Of a DNA stretch of 64,000 nt, positions 1 through 14,378 are shown one piece after another. Numbering within the stretch: position 1 is the stretch's first letter; every line of letters starts with the position of its first letter. The stretch spans positions 10,600,306-10,664,305 of the forward strand of contig CM030862.1 of NCBI GenBank assembly GCA_018105865.1, written 5' to 3'. The notes beneath the pieces were generated by a model. That model was not told the DNA's origin, made no database searches, and saw only the letters and a list, made by a program, of their open reading frames with translations. Both the position numbers and the translations under genes were made by a program. Source of the stretch: Metaphire vulgaris. Lineage: Eukaryota > Annelida > Clitellata > Crassiclitellata > Megascolecidae.

Positions 1-62
1 TAATGGTTAAGGTGGCCCTGTGCCCCTCCCCCCGTGGTCATGCTACAGTAGAAATCCGTTAC

Positions 63-173
63 CTGAACCGCATCATGTTTCTGGCTGAGCATGTCGGTGA
101 CGTTCAAAGTGAATTCTCGTATCATTGCGTCTCCGTCTCTGGTTCGAATCGTCCCGTTCGCCTCTTGAAATCT
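63..173 (-). CDS. Candidate internal exon, unidentified minus-strand gene
   Basis: Between acceptor TTGACAG and donor GTAACG lie 37 open codons, RFQEANGTIRTRDGDAMIRE then FTLNVTDMLSQKHDAVQ, phase 0. The frame also stays open through the donor to the window edge. Composition is protein-like and unlike the neighbouring repeats. It cannot join directly to the exon at 2993-3093 (phase 2 out), so at least one further exon would be needed. Family not recognised. Confidence 0.4.
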
Positions 174-237
174 CTGTCAATTCGAAAACGCAGGCATGCA
201 ACGTTGACAAGCAGTGCTTATTCTATGCCTTCTCTGG

Positions 238-426
238 CAGTGGCGGCTCCACCGGGGGGCCAGATGGGCCCCTGCACCCCCCTACTGAGTGCCTGCCCCA
301 GTGCCCCCAGTTGGGACCTAGTATACTTAATGCTACATACATTAAACAACAAATGGTTGGCCCCCCATGATTAGAAGTTGCCACCCCAACGCCCCCCACT
401 TTCCAAATCCTAGAGCCGCCACAGTT
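238..426 (+). mobile_element. hAT-like MITE, family B copy 1
   Basis: Starts CAGTGGCGGCTCCACCGGGG and ends TAGAGCCGCCACAGTT. TTCTCTGG flanks it on both sides (230-237 and 427-434) if the end is placed at 426. Shares its interior (AATGGTTGGCCCCCCATGAT) with copies at 14813 and 23386. Confidence 0.75.
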
Positions 427-1059
427 TTCTCTGGGGACTGGGTTGGGCTACTCTAAATTATTTAGGCCTATATCTGACGCCGTTGCTAAAAGTAAGGTGG
501 GGCCGAAGATGAAAATTTTCTTTGTGGACAAATGGAACAGTTTGGAATGAAATGACAGCAACAGTAAATGGATTCAAAAGTTATTTATTTAATAAGACTG
601 GGCTATTAAATGGTTTTCACCAGCGACGGTTCCAGGAATTCTTGGTGGGGAGGATGAAAAAAATTATAAGAATTTGGTGGGGGATGCAAAGTTTAAAAAA
701 GAAATGAGAGAAAAAAGGTAATTCTTCTACTATAGTGTTTTGCCAACTAAATGTTAATAACATTAATAACAAAGGCTGACACGAAAAAAACGTCATCCGC
801 AGTATTTTTCAGTAGGTTAGATTTTTTATAAATTTGCCGCAAAAATGGGTTGACAAGCAAAAAGAGCATCGCGCATCCGCGGTATTAAGTTCACGGAATG
901 TAAAAGTTTTAAAGTTTTAAAAAGCTCACGAAAAATATGTTGACAAGCAAAAAACTCCGGTGGGGGATGCATCCCCAGTCATCAACCCGGTGAAACCGAC
1001 ACTGGTTTTCCACACAGGCTAACAGCCTCCTACTTAGTCACTTGAAATCACGTTATTAT

Positions 1060-1259
1060 CAGTGTTTTATACAGGCCTGTTAGGAGGGGAGATTCTTCTT
1101 CCCCTGTTAGGATGGGAGATTCTCCCCAAATCCCAGCACTTAAAAAAAAAAATCTTACACAAATTTTGTATTGAACTTTGTATTTTCCCCTCCAACTAAG
1201 TCGATCCCCCACCGAAAGCCTCAATTCCCCCAAAGGCCTGGAGTCTGGATGAAACACTG
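1060..1259 (+). mobile_element. hAT-like MITE, family C copy 1
   Basis: CAGTGTTTTATACAGGCCTG at the left end, inverted at the right (AGGCCTGGAGTCTGGATGAA to CACTG). No clear target duplication for this copy. Confidence 0.7.
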
Positions 1260-1790
1260 GGCCTAATCGAAAGCTAATCTTGAGGTTTCCCATACTAGGT
1301 AAGCGTAGACCTAGTAGACCTACTGTGTGAAATGAAGTAGGCCTATAGGCCCTAGTTTATTATTATAATAACATTCATAAGATAACTTGCTTTTTCGATT
1401 TGGTCGATGGCCGTTGTATCAAAGAAGAGTTGATGAATAGTTTTTCCGAATTCCGTCGCTAGTTTCTCCACACTGAAAAAGTTTGTAACAAGGCCCAAAT
1501 GCACAGGCCATTGGCGTAGGCCTAGTCAGGGTTTCGGGGAATAGGGTGGGGTGGGGGTGGCATTGACATTTTTTAGTTAAAAATCTTCGACGAACAAAGA
1601 AAAAAAACTCATAAATAGCCTTTAATAAAATCCACCTATGGCTACCACTCAAAGAAATTTTTTGCTTTGCACAAATCCCACGTTTTATCCCAGCCAGGGT
1701 AGGGGCGTCCCGACCTCCCGCGGCCCCGTAGCTACGTCAGTGGCGCAGGCAAATGCGAGTCTATCACTTTTGAAAAAGGTCCACGTCAAG

Positions 1791-1965
1791 CAGGAACGTA
1801 GCCAGGAATTTGATTTGGGGGAGAGGTATAAATATTTGTGGGGATATAAATCATAGAAATCTTAACCATAAACCACATGAACCATATAAATAACATAAAA
1901 AAACTTTAAGGTAGACTGATTTTGGGGGTATATATACCGATATACACCCCCTCGCTACGCCCCTG
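1791..1965 (+). mobile_element. hAT-like MITE, family A copy 1
   Basis: Ends CAGGAACGTAGCC and GCTACGCCCCTG, flanked by a perfect 8-bp duplication ACGTCAAG (1783-1790 and 1966-1973). 175 bp, no coding capacity. Confidence 0.88.
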
Positions 1966-2079
1966 ACGTCAAGACACGATTCAAACTTTTGCACACATTG
2001 ACTATGGCATCATCAAGCGACTGTTTTCATTTGGTTAAAAATCTCCCTGCATTTTACAGCACAGTGCAACAAACACTGA

Positions 2080-2272
2080 CAGGGGCGTAGCCAGAAATTT
2101 GATTTGGGAGGGTATAAATATTTTGGGTGGGTATAAATCTTAACTATAAACCACATAAACCTTATAAACCACATATAACCACAAGTAGGCCTAAATCACA
2201 CAAAAGCTTAAAGGTAGACTGATTTTTTTGGGGGGGTATATATACTGATATCACCCCGTCGCTACGCCCCTG
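2080..2272 (+). mobile_element. hAT-like MITE, family A copy 2
   Basis: Ends CAGGGGCGTAGCC and GCTACGCCCCTG; flanks AACACTGA and GACACTGA (7 of 8 identical). The interior matches copy 1 (TATAAATATTTTGG, CCACATAAACC). Confidence 0.87.
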
Positions 2273-2282
2273 GACACTGATT

Positions 2283-2283
2283 A

Positions 2284-2345
<62 letters not shown>
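2283..2345. repeat. (TTA)n microsatellite
   Basis: About 21 uninterrupted TTA units. Confidence 0.98.
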
Positions 2346-2992
2346 GTATTATATTACAAACATGTAGCCTCTACAGAGCCGTGGATCACCGTTGGTTATG
2401 GGGGAGGGGGACGGTCATACTCCATAATTAGTGAAGGGGATACATTGTCATTACAGTGTTGTTTGCTTCTTTAACGTTCTAAAACGTCTGACAAGCAAAA
2501 AGGTCGTTACTAGAGTTTAGGCATATTTATGTATATTTATGGGTGGGTTTCAGTGTTATTTCTAGGATTGTGAATTGGGGGGAGGGTGTCGGGAAAATCT
2601 GGGGTGTGGCTATTTTCTAGGATTGTAGAATTGTGAATTGGGGGGGGGGTGTCGGGAAAATCTGAGGGTGACGGAGTTTGGAAGTCTCTACCGAAAAATT
2701 CTGACAATCAAAAACCCTATCAAGTCTCAAAACAGTCTGACAAGTTTGGGGTGCCCTTCTCCATTTGTGGAGGTGTTCAGGGCTAATTTATATACATTTT
2801 GAAGGCATACCATTGTCACAGTACCAAATTTTAGGGGAGTGTCGACCTCAAATTGGGGGCTGTGGGGTGTAAAAATATCCCTGGTGGGTGTACTTTTTAA
2901 AAAAATATTCTATCCCCCACCCCGATCCACAATATTGATGGCAGGAATATGTCCCTGAATGTATAAATCTGACGTTGATAGCCTATACTCAC

Positions 2993-3093
2993 GCGTAGAG
3001 TTGATCGTCTGTGAAGCCTGAAACCGCGTTCATGAGTAGCATGCAGGCGAAGTATGTCATAATCCAGCACATGTCTTTGGCGAACTTAATATA
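2993..3093 (-). CDS. Candidate exon with signal peptide, unidentified minus-strand gene
   Basis: On the minus strand an acceptor CTTTCAG (ends 3094) and donor GTGAGT (2992-2987) enclose an open reading: ATG at 3072, MCWIMTYFACMLLMNAVSGF then TDDQLYA. The hydrophobic run with a small residue before Phe looks like a secretory signal. It ends in phase 2. I do not recognise the family. It could be a chance open stretch; the splice sites and composition are the only support. Confidence 0.4.
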
Positions 3094-3672
3094 CTGAAAG
3101 CTAGTCCACCCTAAACATGCGACAAAAAACGCAAAAACGCTAGGGGGTGGAGGGGCTTTACTAAAAAAATTTCCTAGGGTTTAAAGAGTTAATAGGCCAA
3201 CGAACGCTCGATTATTAATGCGACCATTGTATAGCTGAACCTTCTCGCGAATCCTTAAATAAATCGTTCAGAGTAAAACCTGGACAGCTATTATAATATA
3301 GGCCTAAGACTAAAGGTCTAGGCCTACTGTACGTTCTAAATCCAGTGTTTAATCTAGACTCTGGACTCCGGGGGAGGGAACTGACAAGGCCGGGGGGAAA
3401 TTCCGCTAGGGTGCTGCTGTTAGTTAATGTAGAATGCCAAAATTTCCGGGAGGAATTTGAAATTTCCGGGGAGGAGAAAGGGCAATTCCCCCCCCCGGAA
3501 ACGGCCTAGATTAAACCCTGTCTAAACCGAATTAAAGTAATAAGAATGGGGGTTGCTGCGGACAAACCAGAGTGGTCAGAAAAATATTGCTAAAAACGAT
3601 AGAACAAAATTTTCCGAATAAAACAAATCTTGGAATTATCTCCACAAATTGATTAAACACAGCTGCGCCAAC

Positions 3673-3735
<63 letters not shown>

Positions 3736-6542
3736 ATGTTCCTGTTACTAGTGGACTTGATCATTGCAATTCCCTAAACAATTGTATGGCCAAATCTAAT
3801 GTGTGAGAAAATCAAATACTATGATTACGGTTCCAGACCGACAGACAGACAGACAGACAGACAGTCATAGGAGGCGTGATGCATGTATACATTGAATAGA
3901 CTGAAGTTACTAGGGCCCTAGTGTGTCTACTGCAAATGCGGGCCATTAGGCCCCATACACGAGTCATATTCAATGCCAGGTGTTAATATTTACTCTTGAT
4001 TCAACCGAATTTTGATTTTTTACACCTGTGTGCAACTGTGCACCCGTTTGCTATGGACGCTGTACAATTGTTCTGTTATTTCAGATGATGATGATGATGA
4101 TGATGACCTCAACTGATTTTCCTTAAAATATGGCATTTCAAAGTCCTATTCTAATGATTTTTCAGTGATTTTACAAACACAGACAAGCATTTAAGAAGAG
4201 TTCAGCAACTGGTTTACAGATTTCATATTTTTAGACCAAGTGGAATACAGCGTACATCAATACTAAAGTACAGCTAGACCAAACTAATCGGATAATCATC
4301 ATAATCACACCAAGCCAATGACGTCTGGTCATGTGACTTATACAAAAGCAGTAATTAATTCGTTATTTACACACGCACAACTGATGCAACATTTATCGGT
4401 ACAACATGAAGACAAAATCTCTCGACAAATACGTCAACATGTATCGTTTCACATACAGTACTGTATATGTCATTTATGCATATAGCAATAGGTGCATCTT
4501 AATTAAAAAGACTACAAGTATGCATGCAAGAAATGCGAGAAAATAATAAAAAAAGAAATAATAATAAATATCGACAAAATGAAACAAATGGATAAACAAA
4601 CAAGTGTATGATACAATTTGAATGATAAACATGTGATAACAGGAAATGTTAAAAAATATGGGAAAAAAATTGCACAGCATAATGGAAATCTGCCAACAAT
4701 AATTATCATTTAGTTGTTTTGTAACCAACATGTTATCTGATTACACAGTCAGTTTCTTACATGTCATCATCATCATCATCATCATCATCATCTACATGTT
4801 TGCAAATATTAGGTACCTGTAGAATGGAAAACAACAGATCTGGAATTTCAATTAACTGAAAACTGAAGGAATATCTTCTATTTGTCAGTTTATTTACCCC
4901 TAAAGATTTAGAGTGAAATATTTATAGACAATTATTTTGACAAGAAGAAAGGACTCTCTGCAAACACCGGAAACTAACGGAAGAAACACAACAAAATTCA
5001 ATCACACAAGGAAAAAAAAAATGCAGAAAACCACTTTCAGTCACGCGACACTTTGGATATGGAGAAGCAAGCCGGTTTATACGGGATTTTGTCATGTAAA
5101 AGTATAACAGATGGAAATTCTGTGTTATCTCCACACAGCCTCTCAATGTAAAGAGTAAGATTTCCACGTTGGTACCATATATGAAATTGTCAAGGCATCA
5201 GAGTAAATGTAATGTAGGTTCACATGCACAGTCTTAGTAAGGGCTGACACAAGAAGGAATGGCATTGGGAGAGGCACCCAGCCATAAAAATACAACTCTA
5301 AAATTTGTTGTAAATCTAGAAGCATCAGGGTTTTTAGAATGTACAAAAACTGAAAAGCAAAAAATTTATCAGTTGTTTATTTTTTAAAAAGAAATTAATA
5401 TAAAGCATTACCTTGCTAAGGCAAGATTAACTATCGTTTACCCACATAACTTAACATACTTTTGTATCGTTTATATAAGGGTCATTAGAATATATGCATA
5501 AACTGCAATAAGCATTGAGAACATAGCGTGAAAAGTGAATGATCTATATCATATTGGGACTCAATCGCCTCATGCTTACATCTGCTTATGTTTGAGCGGC
5601 GATGAAAATAAATATGCAAAACAAAATTGAAAATAAAAATATTTTATCAAGTCTGACGCAACCTTAACGCTCAGACATGAAAACGCGGTCAGGGCATGAA
5701 ACTGCTCGACGCCTCAAACCAATTTCTAATGTGCACAATCTTTTCAAGCATATTCAGTCCTGACAAATGGCGTGTCACCATCATCCACTGCTACTGGCAG
5801 TTGGCTGCACAAGAGAAACTGGACATCATCAAAACATGAAGCCATCGTAAGAGAATCAAAAACGCGAGGAATGAAAGAAACACGTACGCCTATTGGCCTC
5901 CCAAAGTAACGGTGAATTCACAAGCCATTAAATTTTCCATTTCTATATGTTAACAAGAACCTTCCAACTTGAAAACAATCGCTTCATAATTATTTCCATG
6001 TTGCACTGATCACCTTCATTTCTCTTTACTGTTCATATGACCTCAACTAGCACAAATCATTTCGGACAAACTCTTTGGAAATTTCACTAATTCACTCTTA
6101 TATTCTGCAAAAAAGCTTCCATTGTAGCTTCCATTCCATTCCCATTTCCATCAATGAAATTATAAATGAATTTTGCAAATTTTCAACTATATCAAATTCT
6201 GATCAACTCTTTTTATGTGCAAATTAAGACATACCCGCACATTTTCACCCTATCGTCGGCAATCATAACCTAATGTTTCCAAACTGCATTCGTAACCAAA
6301 ATTTTCCTCAACAATTTATATCCGGCGTCGATATTAAGACGCCGACGACAACACAAGCCAATACAAACGCACACGATATTTTGTGAAAAAAACGAACTTG
6401 TCTATGTACAACCAGACAATGCGAAACAAGTTCTTAGATTTGTTTACATAAATATGATCCCTCTACTTTTATTATCCGAAGTCTTTATACAAATGAAGAA
6501 TGTCTTGTGCGGAGCTGCGGGCTGTAAATCCGGTTACGCCAC
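3094..6542. other. Intergenic sequence and presumed RAB7 3' UTR
   Basis: Contains (TC)n at 3678-3731, a CAGA run at 3837-3864 and ATG/CAT triplet runs near 4085 and 4764. The AT-rich part nearest 6543 should include the RAB7 3' UTR; no polyadenylation site can be fixed by eye. Confidence 0.5.
3678..3731. repeat. (TC)n microsatellite
   Basis: Uninterrupted TC dinucleotides followed by TGTAAATG. A short CAGA repeat lies at 3837-3864. Confidence 0.98.
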
Positions 6543-9423
<2,881 letters not shown>

Positions 9424-10676
9424 TGTCGCTATAAAGAGATCCTAAGATGTAAGAAAATCTTCTTTATTCCTAATTCCTAAAAAGCAGATGACAAAATGGT
9501 GCTTACAAATACAGATACAAATACAGATACAAATACAGATACCTCTTAAACAAACAGAAATTATATAACAAAACCGGTGGGTGACAATTCAAGGTAATAA
9601 ATTAACATTTCAAAATTTATTCAAGATGGCAATATTTGTTCAAGATTACCTTCCTTCTGCATAAAATACTAAGACAAGCATCAAATGGAAGTTCCCACGG
9701 AGAGGATGTCAAAAAAGCAAGAACATGCTTAACTATCTCTGTTCTACAGACTAACACATAAAATGTTCATTCTACTGAAGTCATATCCCCATTGAAAATA
9801 ATGAAAGGAAGTAAGAAAATATTAATAATTTTCCAAGAATCTGCCACAGGTTAGCGATAACTAATTCAACAGGTCCTTGGGGGCACCACAGGCAGAACAG
9901 AAAAAGGAACCTAGTTTGGAAACTTATCAACACAATTAGCATAAAATTGTATGGGATTACAATAAACCTGGTTTACTATTTATCAGGACAGGTTTTGTCT
10001 TATGACTTGTATTAGATCATACTTGCAGAGCTATTCCACCCCAGATTTTCTGATAAATTCACCCCACAGACCTAGTGAATGAGTCACAGAACAACACAAT
10101 CCCCATCATTCATCATGCCAAATTATGTCAAAGCGCCTTTGACTTCGGCCTTTGTCGTGCGCACGGTGCTATAGAAGTCGTCGAAAAGATAAAGATCATT
10201 CCCCCCACAAAGGCACGGCCCATTTTAGTCTTTCAATGCGGCCATGTCTTTTCAAACAAAGCAACATTATCCAATCATCAACTTCTATAATGCCGTGTTA
10301 TAATAATGCATAGAAGCACCAGCCAATGGTATGCTGAAGTCACAATCGCATGGCAAGCCATGTTACTGTTTCCAAGCAGGAAATCCGATCAAATCTCGCC
10401 CTAGAGTCAGAAGATTAGCAGATATGGCAATTCTGTGGCACCTCAAGGAGAGCATAAGGAGAGCATAAAGCCATCAAAGGGTTATAACTTCTATAGCACC
10501 ACCACACAAGCACAGCTTCCTATACGGCACCAAATATAGACCTTTTATAAGATATGAATTCAATCTGGACGATCAATTGATTAGATAGTGATAAATTGAT
10601 AATATAATACATGGCGGATAGCTAAGAAACTAGGGTGCAATTTCATCTTAAAATATAAGTCTAGATCTTCTTCTTC

Positions 10677-10946
10677 TCAGGTGCCATGCATTGCTGCATC
10701 GGCAACCATGGACTTCCACTTTCTCAATCTTTGGTATTCCCCAGGAGTTCGATGTTGCTGTCTATCTCCAGTCATATTTCTTAGTTTGTCTGTGTATTTT
10801 GATCTTTGTTTTCTTCTTGATCTTTTACCCTCCACCATGCCTGTAACTGCCAAGTTCTCGAATCCCTCTTTCCTCATCAAGTGCCCCAAGAATTTCATCT
10901 GTCTTAGCTTGAAGGTAGCCATCAGTGTTTGTTTCTCTTCCATCAT
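10677..10946 (-). mobile_element. LINE reverse-transcriptase C-terminal fragment
   Basis: Minus-strand translation LRQMKFLGHLMRKEGFENLA, then GMVEGKRSRRKQRSKY and WKSMVADA, matching the tail of non-LTR retrotransposon ORF2. 5'-truncated. Confidence 0.72.
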
Positions 10947-11816
10947 CTGTAAAATTTATCTATTAGTTCTTTTGTCCATCCATGGAACATTTAGCATTCT
11001 CCTATAGAACCACATTTCTGCAGCTTTCAGTTTCATTTTCATAGCTTTTATTAAGGCCACCAAAGGGTTATAAAAGACCCTTTATCCAATGATTTTTCAC
11101 CATAAATGAAGACCAGCGGCCTACATCTCAATCTGCAGGAAACAACCCGCCAAGCCAATCACTGAGACAACTTTATGACCATTAACAAATGAACAATTCA
11201 ATTCAAAGTAATCAGTGATACATGTAATAATCAAAGAAGATTTAGTTTACTAGCATAATATACAGGATCCAGTAGGATATTTTCAAGCTTTGGGTCTCAG
11301 AGCCAAGCCTCTTGACTGATGGCCTACTTTACTATTCTTGGCCATGCTTTTTGCAAACACCACCAAAATTAGTCATCTCATCCACAGAAATTTTTGAAAA
11401 AGTAGCAAACTCAAATAAATTCATGGGGTATGATAGTCCCATAGATAAGCTCAAATTCTCGGTAAACTCAACAATGACCATTACTGGTAATTCTATGCAT
11501 TCAGACAGTTGGTAAATACCCAACTCATGGCATAATTATAATCATAACCCAATCACATGACCGCATAGTCAATCAAATGATATGCTTCGTCTACTCATTT
11601 ACATATGAACATTCTTGTCCTACGTAAAATAAGGACTGCAAACAAAACCAGTTAATACATAAAAACATATATTATATTGACATCTATTATAACAGCTACT
11701 AGCATACATGTATCCAACCTCTCAATCTCACATCAAAGACCACAAATCAGTTTAACGAACGTTAGTGAAAATTACCGGTATATCTTGAATAAATGATCCA
11801 AAATGGAAAACATTTC

Positions 11817-11896
11817 TTAACTCTTAAACTGCCAGAACCGAGTATACTTGGTTACATCGCATGTAGTTACAAAGTATCTGGCAGTTTAAGGGTTAA
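11817..11896. mobile_element. TTAA-flanked 80-bp palindrome, second subfamily
   Basis: TTAACTCTTAAACTGCCAGA and CTGGCAGTTTAAGGGTTAA are inverted ends; the interior differs from the main family. Confidence 0.7.
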
Positions 11897-12295
11897 ACAA
11901 ATACTGTTGAACAAATAAGAGAATGCAGAACTATTTATATACATAAATAAATAACCTCAGAGATGCCTCCTGAAGTATTTGCAATTAATCCATAGGTCAG
12001 TGGTTCAAAACACTGCCATGTACAATTCTTCCGGAATGTGCCAAACTAATTCTAAGACTCAGATCAATGGCTCCCTATGTCCTCTATGAGAAGCATTCTG
12101 TCCAACCATTAGTGGATAATCTATTTAGTTACACTTCAAAACCTGCTCCAAATGTCAAATGTTACTAAATATGCAAACACACCCGACAATGTGAAATATA
12201 CTGCAATATTCAGAATTTGTGCAGCTTTTACTGTCAGTCTTATTCCCCACTCTGGCTGATCTCAAGAAACAGCCTGGTATTTTGTGAATGGATTT

Positions 12296-12324
12296 ATTAT
12301 TATTATTATTGTTATTATTATTAT

Positions 12325-12372
<48 letters not shown>

Positions 12373-12380
12373 TAGTAGTA
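12296..12380. repeat. (ATT)n / (TAG)n compound microsatellite
   Basis: TTATTATT run grading into about 15 TAG units. Confidence 0.95.
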
Positions 12381-12479
12381 ATAGTATCAGCAGTACCAGT
12401 AGAATAGTTGTAGTAGTAGCGTTAGTGATTGTTGAGCTTTAAAAGTGAAAATGCAACGGAACCCTGTCAAGTACCCGAC

Positions 12480-12870
12480 GATCTGAAGAAGAATCCACAA
12501 CAAGCGCATTCAGCCTCCGGTGGAGCAGCGTTCTCACGTTATCACTCACTCGTATCAATACCTAGTAACACAATATAGTGCGCTATATAAATCCACGGTG
12601 TCATGCCCATTGGTCACCGCCCTTAAAAACACGAAACGACGGCGAATCTCTCCGTTCGCTCGACGCAGATCGCCGACCGAAACCCTAAGACACGGAGGAA
12701 CTAACCGCCAATCGGCAGCGGGACGATCGTTCCCAGTTGATTTGCTCGTATTCGTCTCCTCCTTTGGACCGAGAATTATTTCTCGATTTCTTTTTTTCTC
12801 TCCGTCGTGTCACGTGATTAATAAGTCGTGACTCGTGACGACTTCCGGTCGCATCTCATGTGACAGAGAA
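12480..12870 (-). promoter_or_regulatory. Possible RAB7 promoter / first exon region with CLEAR-like E-box
   Basis: A GC-richer, repeat-poor block containing the palindromic E-box TCACGTGA at 12810-12817. On the minus strand a GTGAGT follows the block near 12548, suitable as donor of an untranslated first exon for the acceptor at 9442. No TATA box seen. Inference only. Confidence 0.35.
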
Positions 12871-12955
12871 AACTAAAGAATGGCTGTCACCATGCAGCTG
12901 TACGGTCGCCATGTTGCATGTGACAAAGGTTTCCTAAATTTTGTCGTCGTCATCA

Positions 12956-13072
12956 TCGAACTTCTATGGCGCCATTTTAGTAATGTCGTTGGCATCCATC
13001 GATGGTCACTCCTTGATTTAAATCTAATCCTCATTGTCAAATCAATAAGTCAAATGACAGGTTTACAATAGA
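12956..13072 (+). repeat. Dispersed repeat with CTTCTATAGCGCCA start
   Basis: ACTTCTATGGCGCCATTTTA, later TCGATGGTCACTCC and CCTCATTGTCAAATC. Related copies near 13874, 29279 and 60119 (plus) and 16937 and 19905 (minus). SINE-like, family unknown. Confidence 0.65.
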
Positions 13073-14360
13073 TTCGTAGATCAAAGAGCATCTCTAGCCA
13101 CAATTATCATAACACACACAACAACCGGATGGTCACAGATACACAGGGCAGAACAGAAAAAGACGAGGATGAGAAAAAGCGCAGAAGAAAAAGCTAATTT
13201 GCAGGAATCAAGCTATATTTGTGCAATAGAAATTGGGCTAATTACATTACCATTATCTTCAGCGGTGTTGTGCCATCTAGCCTAATTAGCAACAAGCGTA
13301 AACTGTTTGAGGAAATCGCTTTTTATACACTTGCGACTGTTCTCTGATACATTATTAACACTTTAGCATGCAATTTGTACAAAGTTTGCTATTGGACTTC
13401 TCAGTTATGAAGCATTTGTCGCTCTACTCTATAGCAAAGGCCTATCGACCACCGTAGGCGGATGTAGAGTTTAATATTTGGGTAGGGTAGAGTGGGGGTC
13501 TGGGGGTGCCATCCAGCACGCGTGCCATCCAGGACGCGACAGCCCTGGTGTTGATGGAAAAACAATTTTTTTGTTTTGGTGAGATTACTTGGGTAGGCTT
13601 AAGCCTACCCTAGCCTTTAATAAAATCCGCCTATGTCGACCACATGTGTCCGCTTTGTTTCTGTGTAGTCAAAATTTAATCATGTTGTCTTTCAGGAGTT
13701 GCAATTTTCTCCGTTCAATATTCAACACATTAAGCTGTTAAATTTGATAACTTTAGACGCATTGGGATTAACATTATTAAATATGTCACTGCAAGCAAGT
13801 AATAGTTATTTGAGTTTTTGGACACATCTACACTGTAACAGTAAACCATATACAGAGACATGCTAATTAAAGAACTTCTATAGCGCCAGTTTTGTATTGC
13901 AGTTGACATCAGTCGATGGTAGAATCATATTCCCCCATTGTCATCTTGGCATCTGTAAAAAGCCAGTACAGATTGTGGTGTATTTTTCTTTCAGTACTGA
14001 CTTTTGACAGTCTTTAGGTTTTCACTTTGAATTGAATTGAACTGCTTTCAACATATGCAGTTAAATTACAAAGTCAGGAGCTATAGAGAAACCAAACGAC
14101 AAGGTCGCTTGCATGTCCGCTGCAATTTGAGCACTTTAGATTGTGCCAAAAGTTTCTCTTTTGGCAGCAGAAACGTACGTGCACTTTCCTCAACTAGTCT
14201 CAATTTACTTTTTAAATTGTATTCATCTGATGGAGATGACCCATAGACCTGGCGTTTGAGACCAAAAGAAATTTCTGTTTAGATCGTGTTTGTATCTTTA
14301 GGCGCTAACATATCAAAGCAGCAAAGGTGTCTATACTTGGTCAACTGAAAAGAAGCAGAG

Positions 14361-14378
14361 ATGTCAGATCCACTAGAG
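14361..14378 (+). CDS. FGD: FGD coding exon 1 (start)
   Basis: ATG then SDPLE, phase 0, donor GTTGGT. It joins in phase to exon 2 as MSDPLEFIQPGN. This short exon is inferred from phase and context only. Confidence 0.6.

Larger units (their letters stand above)
174..2992. other. Transposon-rich stretch, no gene seen
   Basis: Holds four MITEs (238-426, 1060-1259, 1791-1965, 2080-2272), a (TTA)n run at 2283-2345 and degenerate GT-rich repeat sequence with the TGACAAGCAAAAA motif. No exon recognised. Confidence 0.6.
9442..14360. other. RAB7-FGD divergent intergenic region
   Basis: Holds the LINE fragment at 10677, an 80-bp TTAA element at 11817, a TTA/TAG repeat at 12296-12380, a non-repetitive GC-richer stretch at 12480-12870, and two copies of the CTTCTATAGCGCC repeat near 12956 and 13874. 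5' UTR exons of both genes probably lie here, but none can be placed securely. Confidence 0.5.

Noticed and set aside
3..374. 123-codon plus-strand open frame at the left edge
   Set aside because: Its second half runs through a family B MITE, giving proline-rich sequence; the minus strand offers a better splice-bounded exon in the first half.
3837..3864. CRISPR-like direct repeats among the short tandem runs
   Set aside because: Simple microsatellite units without unique spacers, in an animal genome.
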